A stretch of DNA of 36,078 nt, taken from the NCBI GenBank assembly GCA_927439865.1, contig CAKMKD010000063.1:1-36078 (forward strand), in the 5' to 3' direction. Below the pieces are notes generated by a model. The model had not been told where the DNA came from. It saw nothing but the letters and a program-made list of their open reading frames with translations, and did no database searches. Source of the stretch: an uncultured Coriobacteriia bacterium (GTDB lineage: Bacteria; Actinomycetota; Coriobacteriia; Anaerosomatales; Anaerosomataceae). Shown here one piece after another: positions 26,911 to 36,078 of the stretch (its first letter is position 1; each line of letters starts with the position of its first letter). A program made the translations under genes and the position numbers.

Positions 26911-29157
26911 ATGGCCACCGGCCGGACAGGCAAGTCCTCAAAGAACTCCAGCCGCGGCCGGAACACCAAGGCGCCCTCACGTCGCGCCGCGGTACCTGAG
27001 CCAGCGCCTGTCCTCGATCCCGAGAGCCGCCACGAGATCATCGGCATCGTGCTTGCCACGCTCGCTATCGCTCTCGGCATCACGGTTCTGAGCGAATCGT
27101 CCGGTGTGGTTCCGCGTGTCGTTGCCGGTGCCCTTCGCATGGGGTTCGGACTTGGAGCCTACGCCATCCCCATCGTCGTCCTGCTGTGGGCCGTGACGTT
27201 CTTCGTCCGTGCGGTTCGCGTCGACGAGACCCGGGTCGGCATCGGCCTCGGCTTGTTGCTGCTCTCGGCGATCTCGATGGCCGCAGTCCCGTCTCCCGCT
27301 GCCATGCGCTGGGAGCCCGACGTGCTTATCACTCACGGGGGTTACCTCGGCGGAAGTGTCGCCTGGGGGCTCACCACGCTGTTCGGGAGCGCTATCTCCT
27401 ACGTGCTGCTCGGCGCGATGGCACTTATCGGACTCGTCTTCGCGGGCATGTCTATCTCGGAACTCGTGGACTGGGTGACCGACGCCGTCCGCAAGCCTGC
27501 CCTCGATGAACCCGCCGAGGAGAGTTCCGCGCCGAGGCGTCGGGCAGGCAAGACGATGCCAATCGCCGAGTTCCAGGAGCGAGAGGCCGCACTTCCCGCC
27601 GAGAAGCCGCGACGCGGTTCGGACCCGGAGGCCGCACGGCCGACTGTCCCCACATCACACGTAACCGCACCGCGCGCGCTTGAGGGATTCGAACTCCCGT
27701 CCATCAGCATGCTCGTGAAGAGCCCGCAGAACGCTGCCGGAAACCGGGCGAGCGAGAAGGAGCTCAAGAACACCGGCGCACTGATCGAGGCCACGCTCGC
27801 GACCTTCGACATCAGCGCGCGTGTCGTGGACTGGATTTCGGGTCCGACCGTCACGATGTTCGAGGTAGAGCTGGCCCGTGGCATCAAAGTCATGCGAATC
27901 ACGGCGCTGGCCGATGACCTCGCTCTTGCACTCGCGGCCCCCACGATCCGTATCCTCGCGCCGATCCCCGGCAAGAGCTATGTGGGTATCGAAGTCCCGA
28001 ACGAGCGGCGATCGACCGTCACGCTCTCCGACGTTCTTGATGGACCTGCACTCAATCACCCGAGCCCGCTGCTTCTCGGCATCGGCAAGGACGTTAGCGG
28101 CGACCAGATCACCGCCGATCTTGCCGGCATGCCGCACTTGCTCATCGCCGGCGCGACCGGCACCGGAAAGTCCGTCGCCATCAACGCGCTCATCATGTCC
28201 CTACTCATGCGGGCAACACCTGCAGAGGTCCGGCTCATCCTCATCGACCCGAAGCGCATAGAGCTCAACCTCTACAACGGTGTTCCACACCTGTACGTCC
28301 CGGTCGTCACCGAGTCCAAAGAGGCGGCGTCAGCACTGGCGTGGGCTGTATCCGAGATGGACGCACGGCTCAAGCGGCTTCAGAAGGCCGGCGCCCGCAA
28401 CATCGCGCAGTACAATGCGCTGCTCCACGAGGGCAAGGGCCCTGAGGATGCCGCCGAGATGCCGTATCTCGTGATCGTCATCGACGAGCTCGCCGACCTC
28501 ATGATGGTGGCCGCCCGCGAAGTGGAAGACTCCATCTGTCGGCTCTCAGCGCTTGCCCGCGCAGCAGGTATTCACCTGATCGTGGCAACCCAGCGCCCGT
28601 CGACCGATATCATCACCGGCCTCATCAAGACGAACATCACGAATCGCATTGCGTTCGCCGTGTCCTCAGGCATCGACAGCCGGGTCATCCTCGACCAGCC
28701 CGGCGCCGACAAGCTCGTCGGCATGGGCGATATGCTGTTCTCTACTCCGGCCTGGCCGAAACCGAAGCGCGTCCAGGGCGCGCTCGTGACCGAGGCCGAG
28801 ATCAACGCGGTCGTCGACCACCTCAAGGCTCAGGCCGAGCCTGAGTACCATGAGGAAATCCTGCATCTCAAACTCGCCGCCACCGGCGGGGGCACCGACA
28901 TGGGCGACGATGATGACGACCCGCTCCTGTGGGAAGCCGCCGATATCGTCGTCACGAGCGGGATGGGCTCCACCTCACTGCTCCAGCGTCGGCTCAAGGT
29001 CGGCTACGCGCGTGCAGGCCGCATTATGGATATGCTGGAGGGCAAAGGCATCGTCGGTGCGCCCGACGGTAGCAGGCCTCGCGAAGTCCTCGCCGACGTC
29101 GAGGAGCTTGAGTCCATCAAGGCATTCGAGCGCAAAGACCGAGAGGAATCGCAATGA
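26911..29157 (+). CDS. ftsK: FtsK/SpoIIIE-family DNA translocase
   Basis: N-terminal TM helices; Walker A LLIAGATGTGKSVAINALI; LIDPKRIELNLYNGVPHL; C-terminal gamma domain DIVVTSGMGSTSLLQRRLKVGYARAGRIMDMLE. Confidence 0.97.
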   Translation: MATGRTGKSSKNSSRGRNTKAPSRRAAVPEPAPVLDPESRHEIIGIVLATLAIALGITVLSESSGVVPRVVAGALRMGFGLGAYAIPIVVLLWAVTFFVRAVRVDETRVGIGLGLLLLSAISMAAVPSPAAMRWEPDVLITHGGYLGGSVAWGLTTLFGSAISYVLLGAMALIGLVFAGMSISELVDWVTDAVRKPALDEPAEESSAPRRRAGKTMPIAEFQEREAALPAEKPRRGSDPEAARPTVPTSHVTAPRALEGFELPSISMLVKSPQNAAGNRASEKELKNTGALIEATLATFDISARVVDWISGPTVTMFEVELARGIKVMRITALADDLALALAAPTIRILAPIPGKSYVGIEVPNERRSTVTLSDVLDGPALNHPSPLLLGIGKDVSGDQITADLAGMPHLLIAGATGTGKSVAINALIMSLLMRATPAEVRLILIDPKRIELNLYNGVPHLYVPVVTESKEAASALAWAVSEMDARLKRLQKAGARNIAQYNALLHEGKGPEDAAEMPYLVIVIDELADLMMVAAREVEDSICRLSALARAAGIHLIVATQRPSTDIITGLIKTNITNRIAFAVSSGIDSRVILDQPGADKLVGMGDMLFSTPAWPKPKRVQGALVTEAEINAVVDHLKAQAEPEYHEEILHLKLAATGGGTDMGDDDDDPLLWEAADIVVTSGMGSTSLLQRRLKVGYARAGRIMDMLEGKGIVGAPDGSRPREVLADVEELESIKAFERKDREESQ

Positions 29158-29184
29158 CCGGGCGCATGGAAAGGCAGGTCAGCC

Positions 29185-29964
29185 ATGCCAGTCGGTGAAA
29201 AGCTCGCTGCCGAGCGGCGCAAGCAAGGGAAGAGCATCTCCGAGGTCGTTGCTGCCACCAACATCATGGGCCGCCTGATCGACGCCCTTGAGCACGGCCG
29301 CTACGACGAGCTGCCGGACGCCGCATACGTGCGTGGCTACATCCAGAGCTATGCGAAGCTCCTCGGCATACCCGCCGCGCCGCTTCTGACTGAGTTCCAG
29401 GAAGACCTCGGCGCAGGCAAGCCGAGGACCAGGCTCGAGGAAGTGCCTGAGCGAACAGTCGTGCCACGGCGGGACCAGCTGCACCACGTGCCGGCCAAAA
29501 CGCTTGCTGCCGTCATCGTTGCGCTCCTCATTGTCGGACTCGCGCTCTGGCTCGTGGGTAGTGTGCTCAACCGCGACGATGCGCCGCCACCGATACCGCC
29601 CGAGACGGCGACCGCCACGATCGACACCACCGAGACCGTGCCCGGGGTCACGAGCGAGACCGTCCCCGGCACCGGAACCGTCGATCCGGCGAACGATCCG
29701 TCCTCATCTGTTGGCGCCTCCTTTGTGCTGAAGGTGAGCGTCGCGGACGGCGCCGCGTCGTGGCTGAGAGTCACGGTGGACGGGCTCAAGGCATACGAGG
29801 GCACGCTCGCAGGCGGAACCACGAAGGAGTGGACTGTCACTGAGAGCACCGAGGTTCGCATCGGCAAACCGGGCAATGTCACCGTCACCCGTGATGGCGA
29901 GACGCTGCAGGCGAAATCAGTCGATGGCATCGGCGTCATCACGCTCAGCACGTCCGTAGAGTAG
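29185..29964 (+). CDS. RodZ-like protein (HTH_25 + TM + DUF4115-like C-terminal domain)
   Basis: GEKLAAERRKQGKSISEVVAATNIMGRLIDALEHGRYDELPDAAYVRGYIQSYAKLLG; TM LAAVIVALLIVGLALWLVG; C-terminal WLRVTVDGLKAYEGTLAGGTTKEWTV. Confidence 0.9.
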   Translation: MPVGEKLAAERRKQGKSISEVVAATNIMGRLIDALEHGRYDELPDAAYVRGYIQSYAKLLGIPAAPLLTEFQEDLGAGKPRTRLEEVPERTVVPRRDQLHHVPAKTLAAVIVALLIVGLALWLVGSVLNRDDAPPPIPPETATATIDTTETVPGVTSETVPGTGTVDPANDPSSSVGASFVLKVSVADGAASWLRVTVDGLKAYEGTLAGGTTKEWTVTESTEVRIGKPGNVTVTRDGETLQAKSVDGIGVITLSTSVE

Positions 29965-30004
29965 TCTCGCGCACCCCAGCGCTCTTTCGAGAGGAGAACA
30001 AACC

Positions 30005-30502
30005 ATGGCCAAGGACCAAAGCTTCGATGTGGTTTCCCAGGTCGACCTGCAAGAGGTCGATAACGCCGTTCAGCAGGCGTCGAAGGAACTCGTCCAGCGG
30101 TTCGACCTTAAGGACACGCACTCCACGATCACTCTCGACAAGCACGAGGCGACGATTACGATCACCGCGCCCGGAGACTTCGTGTTCAAGCAGGTGCGCG
30201 ATGTCCTCGACTCTAAGCTCGTGCGTCGGACGATCGAGCTCAAGGCGATCACCTGGGGTAAGGTCGAGGCAGCTTCCGGTGACTCCGTTCGCGTCACCGG
30301 AACGATCGTGAACGGCATCGATCAAGAGATCGCCCGCAAGATCAACAAGGACGTTCGGGACCAGAAGTACAAGGTCAAGGTGCAGATCGAGGGCGACAAG
30401 GTTCGAGTCTTCAGCGCCAGCCGCGACGAGCTACAGAGTGTGATCACGTTCCTCAAAGCCGCCGACTACGGTATCCCACTCCAGTTCAACAACTACCGAT
30501 AG
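30005..30502 (+). CDS. yajQ: YajQ-family nucleotide-binding protein (DUF520)
   Basis: DQSFDVVSQVDLQEVDNAVQQASKELVQRFDLK...VRVFSASRDELQSVITFLKAADYGIPLQFNNYR. Confidence 0.96.
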   Translation: MAKDQSFDVVSQVDLQEVDNAVQQASKELVQRFDLKDTHSTITLDKHEATITITAPGDFVFKQVRDVLDSKLVRRTIELKAITWGKVEAASGDSVRVTGTIVNGIDQEIARKINKDVRDQKYKVKVQIEGDKVRVFSASRDELQSVITFLKAADYGIPLQFNNYR

Positions 30503-30509
30503 GACTGGC

Positions 30510-31808
30510 GTGCCAACCATTCCTTATGTGCACTTCACCACGCTCGGCTGCCCGAAGAACGAGGTCGATAGCGACCGTATGAGCGCGTCGGTCGGCTCAG
30601 CCGGATTTCGCGTGACTGATGACTTGGCGCGCGCCGACGTAGCGGTTCTCAACACATGCGCGTTCATCACCGACGCCGTCGAAGAGGCGATTGCGGTAAT
30701 CCTCGAGCTCGCCGAATGGAAGAACGCGCGGGCAGGTCGCTCGATCGTCGTCACCGGCTGCCTGCCGTCGCGCTACAGCGACTCTGTGGTTCCCGAATTT
30801 CCCGAGGTTGACGCCTTCGTCCCTGTTGCCGAGGAGACCGCGCTCGCCGACGTCGTAGCTCGGCTCACCGGAACCGCGGTCACTGGAGGCGAGAGCGGGG
30901 GAGTGCGCCGCACCGCACCCGGCCCGACGGCGTACCTCCAGGTTGCCGATGGGTGTCATCGTCGTTGCGCGTACTGCATCATTCCGTCGATCCGCGGTCC
31001 GTACCGAAGCGTCCCCTTGAGCGACATCGTCGAGGAGGCGCAGTTCCTCATCGGGAACGGGGCTCGCGAACTCGTCCTGATCGGACAGGACATCTCCGCT
31101 TACGGACGTGATCTCTCCTCGGAAGACGGCCTTCCGGACGTCGTGCGAGCCCTTGCGGCGCTGCCGGGTGAGTTCCGCATTCGCCTCATGTACGTACAGC
31201 CCGACGGTGTCACTGACGAGCTGCTCTCGGCGATGGCCGAGAATGACGCGGTCTGCCGATACCTGGACATCCCGCTTCAGCACGCGTCTCGTGACGTGCT
31301 GCGCCGCATGCGCCGCTCAGGCGACGCCACGGCGTTTCTCGCTCTGCTCGCGCGCATCAGGCACGCCTTGCCCGGCGTCGCGCTTCGCACGACGATGATC
31401 GCCGGGTTCCCGGGAGAGACACGCGCAGATGCGCAGATACTCGAGGAGTTTCTCAAGGACGCTGCATTCGACTACACCGGCGTCTTCGTCTACTCGCCTG
31501 AAGAGGGGACCGAGGCAGCCGGGATGCCGAATCAGGTGCCGCTGCGCACACGGCGCGCGCGGGCGCAGCGGATGCGGGATATCGCTGACTCGATCGGACT
31601 TGAGCGGGCGGCAGTGCGTGTGGGTGAGGTACTTCCGGTTCTTTTCGAGTCGACTGACGAGGATGGCAATAGCGTCGGGCGCACGTGTGGTCAGGCTCCC
31701 GAGATCGACGGCGAAGTCGTAGTGGCCGCAGACGTGTCTCCCGGCACGATGCGAAATGCGCGTATCATCGGAAGCGCAGGCTACGACCTCATCGGAGAGC
31801 TCATCTGA
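30510..31808 (+). CDS. rimO: ribosomal protein S12 methylthiotransferase RimO
   Basis: TLGCPKNEVDSDRM N-terminal cluster and radical-SAM CHRRCAYCIIPSIRGPYRS; GTG start. Confidence 0.95.
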   Translation: MPTIPYVHFTTLGCPKNEVDSDRMSASVGSAGFRVTDDLARADVAVLNTCAFITDAVEEAIAVILELAEWKNARAGRSIVVTGCLPSRYSDSVVPEFPEVDAFVPVAEETALADVVARLTGTAVTGGESGGVRRTAPGPTAYLQVADGCHRRCAYCIIPSIRGPYRSVPLSDIVEEAQFLIGNGARELVLIGQDISAYGRDLSSEDGLPDVVRALAALPGEFRIRLMYVQPDGVTDELLSAMAENDAVCRYLDIPLQHASRDVLRRMRRSGDATAFLALLARIRHALPGVALRTTMIAGFPGETRADAQILEEFLKDAAFDYTGVFVYSPEEGTEAAGMPNQVPLRTRRARAQRMRDIADSIGLERAAVRVGEVLPVLFESTDEDGNSVGRTCGQAPEIDGEVVVAADVSPGTMRNARIIGSAGYDLIGELI

Positions 31809-32443
31809 TGTCCGAGATCAACAACATAGCCAACCGCGTCACCCTCGCCAGGATTCTCCTGATCCCGGTGTTCCTTGTGGTGCTGCTCGGCGAGTGGCCG
31901 CAGTTCATCACACCGTCCGCGTTCTGGACGGTCGCCAAGCCGTGGATCGCCGCAGTGATCTTCGCGCTCGTGGCCGCAACTGACGCCGTTGACGGCTACC
32001 TGGCCCGCTCCCGCAACGAGGTCACCACCTTCGGCAAGTTCATCGACCCGCTCGCCGACAAGCTCCTCGTGACTGCGGCGCTGGTTGCACTCGTCGACCT
32101 GGACGCACTCCCGTCATGGATCGCGCTCGTCATCATCAGCCGCGAGCTCATCGTCTCGGGTCTTCGCATGGTCGCGGTTGCCGAAGGCAAGGTCATCGCC
32201 GCGTCCCACTTCGGCAAGGTCAAGACCATTCTTCAGATCGTTGCGATCATCGCTTTCATCGTTAAAGACAGCCCGCTCACGTGGCGTGTGGCTGGTTCAG
32301 CTGCGGCAGCAGCGCTCACGTGGGGATCCTGGCTTGTGATGACCGCTGCTCTGCTGCTCACGATATTCTCGATGATCGACTACTTCTACCACGCTCGCGA
32401 CATCATCACCGGTCCCTGGTCAGGTAAGCCCGATGCCGGCTAG
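31808..32443 (+). CDS. pgsA: CDP-diacylglycerol--glycerol-3-phosphate 3-phosphatidyltransferase
   Basis: NIANRVTLARILLIPVF and CDP-alcohol phosphatidyltransferase motif ATDAVDGYLARSRNEVTTFGKFIDPLADKLL; start overlaps the rimO stop. Confidence 0.95.
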   Translation: MSEINNIANRVTLARILLIPVFLVVLLGEWPQFITPSAFWTVAKPWIAAVIFALVAATDAVDGYLARSRNEVTTFGKFIDPLADKLLVTAALVALVDLDALPSWIALVIISRELIVSGLRMVAVAEGKVIAASHFGKVKTILQIVAIIAFIVKDSPLTWRVAGSAAAAALTWGSWLVMTAALLLTIFSMIDYFYHARDIITGPWSGKPDAG

Positions 32444-33659
32444 GCCACACGCAGCGATCGTCACGGTCGGAACCGAGCTCATCACAGGCGAGCGACTTGA
32501 CACAAACGGTGCCGAGATCGCCTCGGCATTACTGACCGCAGGCTACGAGGTCGTCGAGATGCTATCGGTGGCCGATGATGCCGAGCGGCTTGCCGCACAT
32601 TTGAAGCGCCTTACGGCGGAGTGCGCTGTCGTGATCGTCACGGGGGGACTTGGACCCACGCATGACGATATCACCCGCGAGGCGGCCTCTCGTGCGCTCG
32701 AACGACCACTTGTGCGCGATCCCGGTGTCGAGAAGACGCTCACGAGCATCGTCGCCCGGCATCGAGAGACAGCTGCGGCCCCACAGGTACTGAACCAGGC
32801 CGATGTCCTTGAGGGCGCAACCATCATCATGCCGACGACGGGCACGGCTCCCGGCCAGGTGGCTCGGACCACGGGTGGCTCGCTACTACTCCTGCCAGGA
32901 CCGCCATCGGAAATGAGGCCGATGCTCGCCGGGTTTCTCGGCCGGGCCACGCGGACCACGCCTCCGGTGCGCCTGCGTTCGACGGGGATCGCCGAGTCAG
33001 ATGCCCAGATCGCGGCGCAGCGCGTGCTAGGCGATGCGACCGGCGTCGGCCTCACAGTCCTCGCGGCGCCAGCGGACGTCGAGGTCGTGCTCTTCGACGA
33101 GGGCGCCGGCCCCGATGAGCTCTCGCGGCTCGGGGCGCTCGTGCGAACCGCGCTGGGTGAGGTCTGCTACTCCGACGATGGATCAACGCTCGCCCAAACG
33201 GTCCTGGCACTCGCCAGGTCACGCTCTGTGCGCATCGCGGTCGCCGAGTCGTGTACCGGCGGAAAGCTGAGCGCTGCACTCACGGACTTCGCGGGCTCCT
33301 CGGATGTGTTCGAAGGTGGTGTGATCGCGTACTCGAACGAGCTCAAGATGTCGGCACTCGACGTGTCGCCCGGGTTGCTCGCACAGTTCGGAGCCGTGAG
33401 CGAGCAGACCGCGCTCGAGATGGCAGCCGGAGTCGCCCTCCGCACGGGCGCCGACTTCACGGTGGCTACAACCGGTATCGCGGGGCCGGGCGGTGCTACC
33501 GTCGAGAAGCCGGTGGGCCTGGTGTGGTTCGGAGTCCACACTCCTTTGGACGACACCGCCGTTTCGCGTCAGTTCCCGGGCGACCGCAACGATGTGCGAA
33601 TCCGGGCCACGATGTTCGGCCTCGACCTACTGCGCCGTGCGTTGTTGGAGACGACATGA
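32433..33659 (+). CDS. cinA: CinA-family protein (MoeA-like N-domain + PncC nicotinamide-nucleotide amidase C-domain)
   Basis: AAIVTVGTELITGERLDTNGAEIASAL, VTGGLGPTHDDITREA, AVAESCTGGKLSAALTDFAGSSDVFEGGVIAYSNELK; 11-nt overlap with pgsA. Confidence 0.95.
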   Translation: MPARPHAAIVTVGTELITGERLDTNGAEIASALLTAGYEVVEMLSVADDAERLAAHLKRLTAECAVVIVTGGLGPTHDDITREAASRALERPLVRDPGVEKTLTSIVARHRETAAAPQVLNQADVLEGATIIMPTTGTAPGQVARTTGGSLLLLPGPPSEMRPMLAGFLGRATRTTPPVRLRSTGIAESDAQIAAQRVLGDATGVGLTVLAAPADVEVVLFDEGAGPDELSRLGALVRTALGEVCYSDDGSTLAQTVLALARSRSVRIAVAESCTGGKLSAALTDFAGSSDVFEGGVIAYSNELKMSALDVSPGLLAQFGAVSEQTALEMAAGVALRTGADFTVATTGIAGPGGATVEKPVGLVWFGVHTPLDDTAVSRQFPGDRNDVRIRATMFGLDLLRRALLETT

Positions 33660-34243
33660 GCGTCCGCGCGTTTCTCGGCATAGGATTAGCCCCGCAGGTT
33701 CGCACCACGCTCGGATCATGTGGCGCTGCGCTGCGCGAGACATCGCGCGAGTGGCGCGGGGAGAAGTGGGTTCCGGAGGAGAACCTTCATGTGACCCTCA
33801 AGTTCCTCGGTACCGTCGCGCCGGACTCGCTCGACGAGATCGTCGACGTTCTGCGAGTGGTCTGCGAAGAATCGGCGGAGTACGAGTTGTCTATTGGCGA
33901 CGTGCAGGCGATACCGGGACTTCGTGCCGCGTCGATGCTCTGGGCGACGCTTTCCGAGGGAGAGTCGCGAACCGCCGAACTGGCAGCCTCGATCGATCAG
34001 GCTCTCACGACACTCGACGCGCCGCCTCAGTCCAGACCGTTTACCGCACACATCACGCTTGCCAGGGCTCATCGGCCCAAAGCTGTGCCGTTCGACGCAC
34101 TGGATGCATGCAACCGTGCTTTGTTCGGGGCAGACGCGAGAGACAAAAGAATGTCAGTGCGGGGGATTACTCTCTACTCGAGCACACTTACCCCGCGTGG
34201 CGCACTCTACGAAGAACTAGCCTTCGTGCCGTTCGCAGGGTGA
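33656..34243 (+). CDS. thpR: RNA 2',3'-cyclic phosphodiesterase (2H family, LigT-like)
   Basis: Two HxT/S motifs: NLHVTLKFLG and TAHITLARAHR; ATGA overlap with cinA. Confidence 0.93.
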   Translation: MSVRAFLGIGLAPQVRTTLGSCGAALRETSREWRGEKWVPEENLHVTLKFLGTVAPDSLDEIVDVLRVVCEESAEYELSIGDVQAIPGLRAASMLWATLSEGESRTAELAASIDQALTTLDAPPQSRPFTAHITLARAHRPKAVPFDALDACNRALFGADARDKRMSVRGITLYSSTLTPRGALYEELAFVPFAG

Positions 34244-34272
34244 TTGACACCGAACGTGTGTTCGTATACGGT
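34244..34272 (+). promoter_or_regulatory. recA promoter
   Basis: Consensus -35 TTGACA (34244-34249); -10 TACGGT (34267-34272, 17-bp spacer) or TATACG (34265-34270, 15-bp spacer). Confidence 0.6.
34251..34264 (+). promoter_or_regulatory. LexA/DinR-type SOS box
   Basis: CGAACGTGTGTTCG, a perfect match to the Gram-positive SOS consensus CGAACRNRYGTTYG, between the recA -35 and -10. Confidence 0.85.
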
Positions 34273-34321
34273 TGAGACAGCCTTTCAGGGGTCGCCCGCA
34301 CGGCGAAAAGGAGCGATTGAT

Positions 34322-35359
34322 ATGCAGCAGGACAAGGAGAAGATCCTCGATCTTACGCGCGAGCAAATCGAGCGAAAGTTCGGTAAGGGATCGCTTATGC
34401 GGCTCGGCGAGCATGTGCTCACCGTCGGCATCCAGGGGATACCCACCGGATCGCTGGCGCTCGATGCAGCACTCGGCATCGGCGGGGTTCCCCGAGGCCG
34501 GATCGTCGAGATCTACGGTCCGGAGTCATCAGGAAAGACCACGCTCGCGCTGCAGATCATAGCCGAGGCGCAGAAGATGGGCGGGGTTGCCGCATTCGTC
34601 GACGCCGAGCACGCACTGGACCCCACATACGCTGCACGTCTTGGCGTGGACATCGACGACATCCTGATCTCGCAGCCGGACACCGGTGAGCAGGCACTCG
34701 AGATCACCGACATGCTCATCAGGTCCGGTGCCATCGATGTGGTCGTTGTCGACTCAGTTGCAGCTCTTGTACCTAGGGCTGAACTTGAGGGTGACATGGG
34801 CGACACGTCGGTCGGCCTCCAGGCGCGACTGATGAGCCAGGCGATGCGCAAGCTGGCAGGCTCGCTCAACAAATCCAACACCACGTGCATCTTCATCAAC
34901 CAGCTGCGCGAGAAGATCGGGGTCATGTTCGGCAGCCCCGAGACAACATCCGGTGGACGGGCACTCAAGTTCTACGCCTCGATCCGCATCGACATACGCC
35001 GGATCGATTCAATCAAACAGGGCACCGATATCGTTGGCAACCGCGTCAGGGCCAAGGTCGTCAAGAACAAGGTCGCCCCGCCATTTCGGCAGGCTGAGTT
35101 CGACATCATGTACGGCCTGGGCATCTCCAAAGAGGGGAGCCTGCTTGATCTGGGCGTCGAGGAGGGCATCGTCGCCAAGTCCGGCGCCTGGTACAACTAC
35201 GGTGAAGAGCGCCTGGGGCAGGGTCGCGAGGCCGCCAAGGACTTCCTCACCGAACACACTGACATGCGCGATGAGATCGAAGTTCGCCTTCGCGAGAAGC
35301 TCGGACTACCGGACCCGACTATCCCACTCGGAACCCCAGCCGTCGAAGAGGCCGAGTAG
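34322..35359 (+). CDS. recA: recombinase RecA
   Basis: [88 protein letters not shown]. Confidence 0.99.
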   Translation: MQQDKEKILDLTREQIERKFGKGSLMRLGEHVLTVGIQGIPTGSLALDAALGIGGVPRGRIVEIYGPESSGKTTLALQIIAEAQKMGGVAAFVDAEHALDPTYAARLGVDIDDILISQPDTGEQALEITDMLIRSGAIDVVVVDSVAALVPRAELEGDMGDTSVGLQARLMSQAMRKLAGSLNKSNTTCIFINQLREKIGVMFGSPETTSGGRALKFYASIRIDIRRIDSIKQGTDIVGNRVRAKVVKNKVAPPFRQAEFDIMYGLGISKEGSLLDLGVEEGIVAKSGAWYNYGEERLGQGREAAKDFLTEHTDMRDEIEVRLREKLGLPDPTIPLGTPAVEEAE

Positions 35360-35368
35360 AGCGACCCC

Positions 35369-36022
35369 ATGACGCCGCTTGTCACCAGCATCATTTCGTT
35401 GCGGCCGGGCGGTCGGGCGAGGGTCATCGAGGTTGACGAGACTGCGTGGCGCACCACGTCGGCTGCAGCGATTCGGATCGCGGGCGTTCGCGAGGGTGAC
35501 GTGGTGTTGCTCGATACGCTCGCAGCACTACTCGATGAAGCTGAACAGCATGCCGTGCGGGAGCGGGCGCTCGCGGTTCTCAGTTATCGCGAGCGTAGCG
35601 TTTCCGAGCTTCGGCTCAAGCTGCTGGAGGACGGTTACCCTCCAGCAGCCGTCGAGGCTGTTGCGATGGCATTCGTCCACTCCGGGCTTGTCGACGATGA
35701 GCGCTTCGCTGATTCGTTCGTGCGCTCCGCCGCCGGCGGTCGCTCCATCGGTCGACGCAGAACCGAACGCGAACTGGCCGAGCGGGGAGTCGCCGAGCCC
35801 ATCGCAACGGAGGCGCTCGACCGGTACATGCCGCTCGATGCCGAATTCGATCGCGCGCTTTCGCTTGCTCAACGCGCACGCCGACCGAGCGAACGTGTCG
35901 ACCGTCTGGCGGCGAAACTCGTGCGTAAGGGATTCTCACCCTCAGTCGCGTTCGGTGCGGCGCGTGAGGCGCTCTCATGCTGCGAAGACGACAACGCTCC
36001 GGACGCGGATTCAGGGCTCTGA
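35369..36022 (+). CDS. recX: regulatory protein RecX
   Basis: ALAVLSYRERSVSELRLKLLEDGYPPAAVEAVAMAFVHSGLVDDERFADSFVRS...GRRRTERELAERGVAEPIATEAL; 9 nt after recA. Confidence 0.93.
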   Translation: MTPLVTSIISLRPGGRARVIEVDETAWRTTSAAAIRIAGVREGDVVLLDTLAALLDEAEQHAVRERALAVLSYRERSVSELRLKLLEDGYPPAAVEAVAMAFVHSGLVDDERFADSFVRSAAGGRSIGRRRTERELAERGVAEPIATEALDRYMPLDAEFDRALSLAQRARRPSERVDRLAAKLVRKGFSPSVAFGAAREALSCCEDDNAPDADSGL

Positions 36023-36078
36023 CAACGCCTTTGATATGCGATTATGCCGTTCGTCGTGCTGTCGATTCTCTTGACGCG

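Noticed and set aside
32433-36022. cinA-thpR-recA-recX as a novel DNA-uptake or repair operon
   Set aside because: cinA-recA adjacency is common and well described. thpR next to cinA/recA is also likely a conserved arrangement, and recA has its own SOS promoter.
1-36078. CRISPR array, prophage, transposon, toxin-antitoxin pair or biosynthetic cluster
   Set aside because: No regularly spaced repeats, integrase/transposase motifs, phage structural genes or paired small toxin-antitoxin ORFs were recognised on reading both strands.

Overview
This 36 kb window looks like a high-GC actinobacterial chromosome, probably Coriobacteriia-like (the lineage is inferred from codon/GC style and gene order; no search was run). 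Every convincing gene is on the + strand. Most of the window is a dense, conserved housekeeping block: 'rseP-ispG-orf-proS | rimP-nusA-ylxR-infB-rbfA-nrnA-truB-ribF-rpsO-pnp-M16 peptidase-dapB-aspartokinase-dapA-rnj-uppP-ftsK-rodZ-like-yajQ-rimO-pgsA-cinA-thpR-recA-recX'. The order closely resembles the Bacillus subtilis rasP-proS-polC-rimP...recA region. A ~5.5 kb accessory segment (about 4045-9562) lies between proS and rimP, where polC sits in Bacillus. It carries a SNase-like nuclease with a C-terminal zinc-knuckle-like domain, a DinB-family protein, a GGDEF protein, a rifampin ADP-ribosyltransferase (Arr), a divergent CPBP-like membrane protein, a DUF6326-like membrane protein, a DHFR/RibD-C-family protein and a GyrI-like protein. 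The most interesting signals are: a zinc-binding-like CCCH tail on NusA; a stand-alone Rossmann protein between ispG and proS; an attenuator-like hairpin before rimP-nusA; four consecutive hairpins between rpsO and pnp; and a perfect Gram-positive LexA box inside the recA promoter. I saw no CRISPR array, tRNA, rRNA, transposase or integrase. I do not see clear evidence for a wholly new multi-gene system, and the candidates are graded below.
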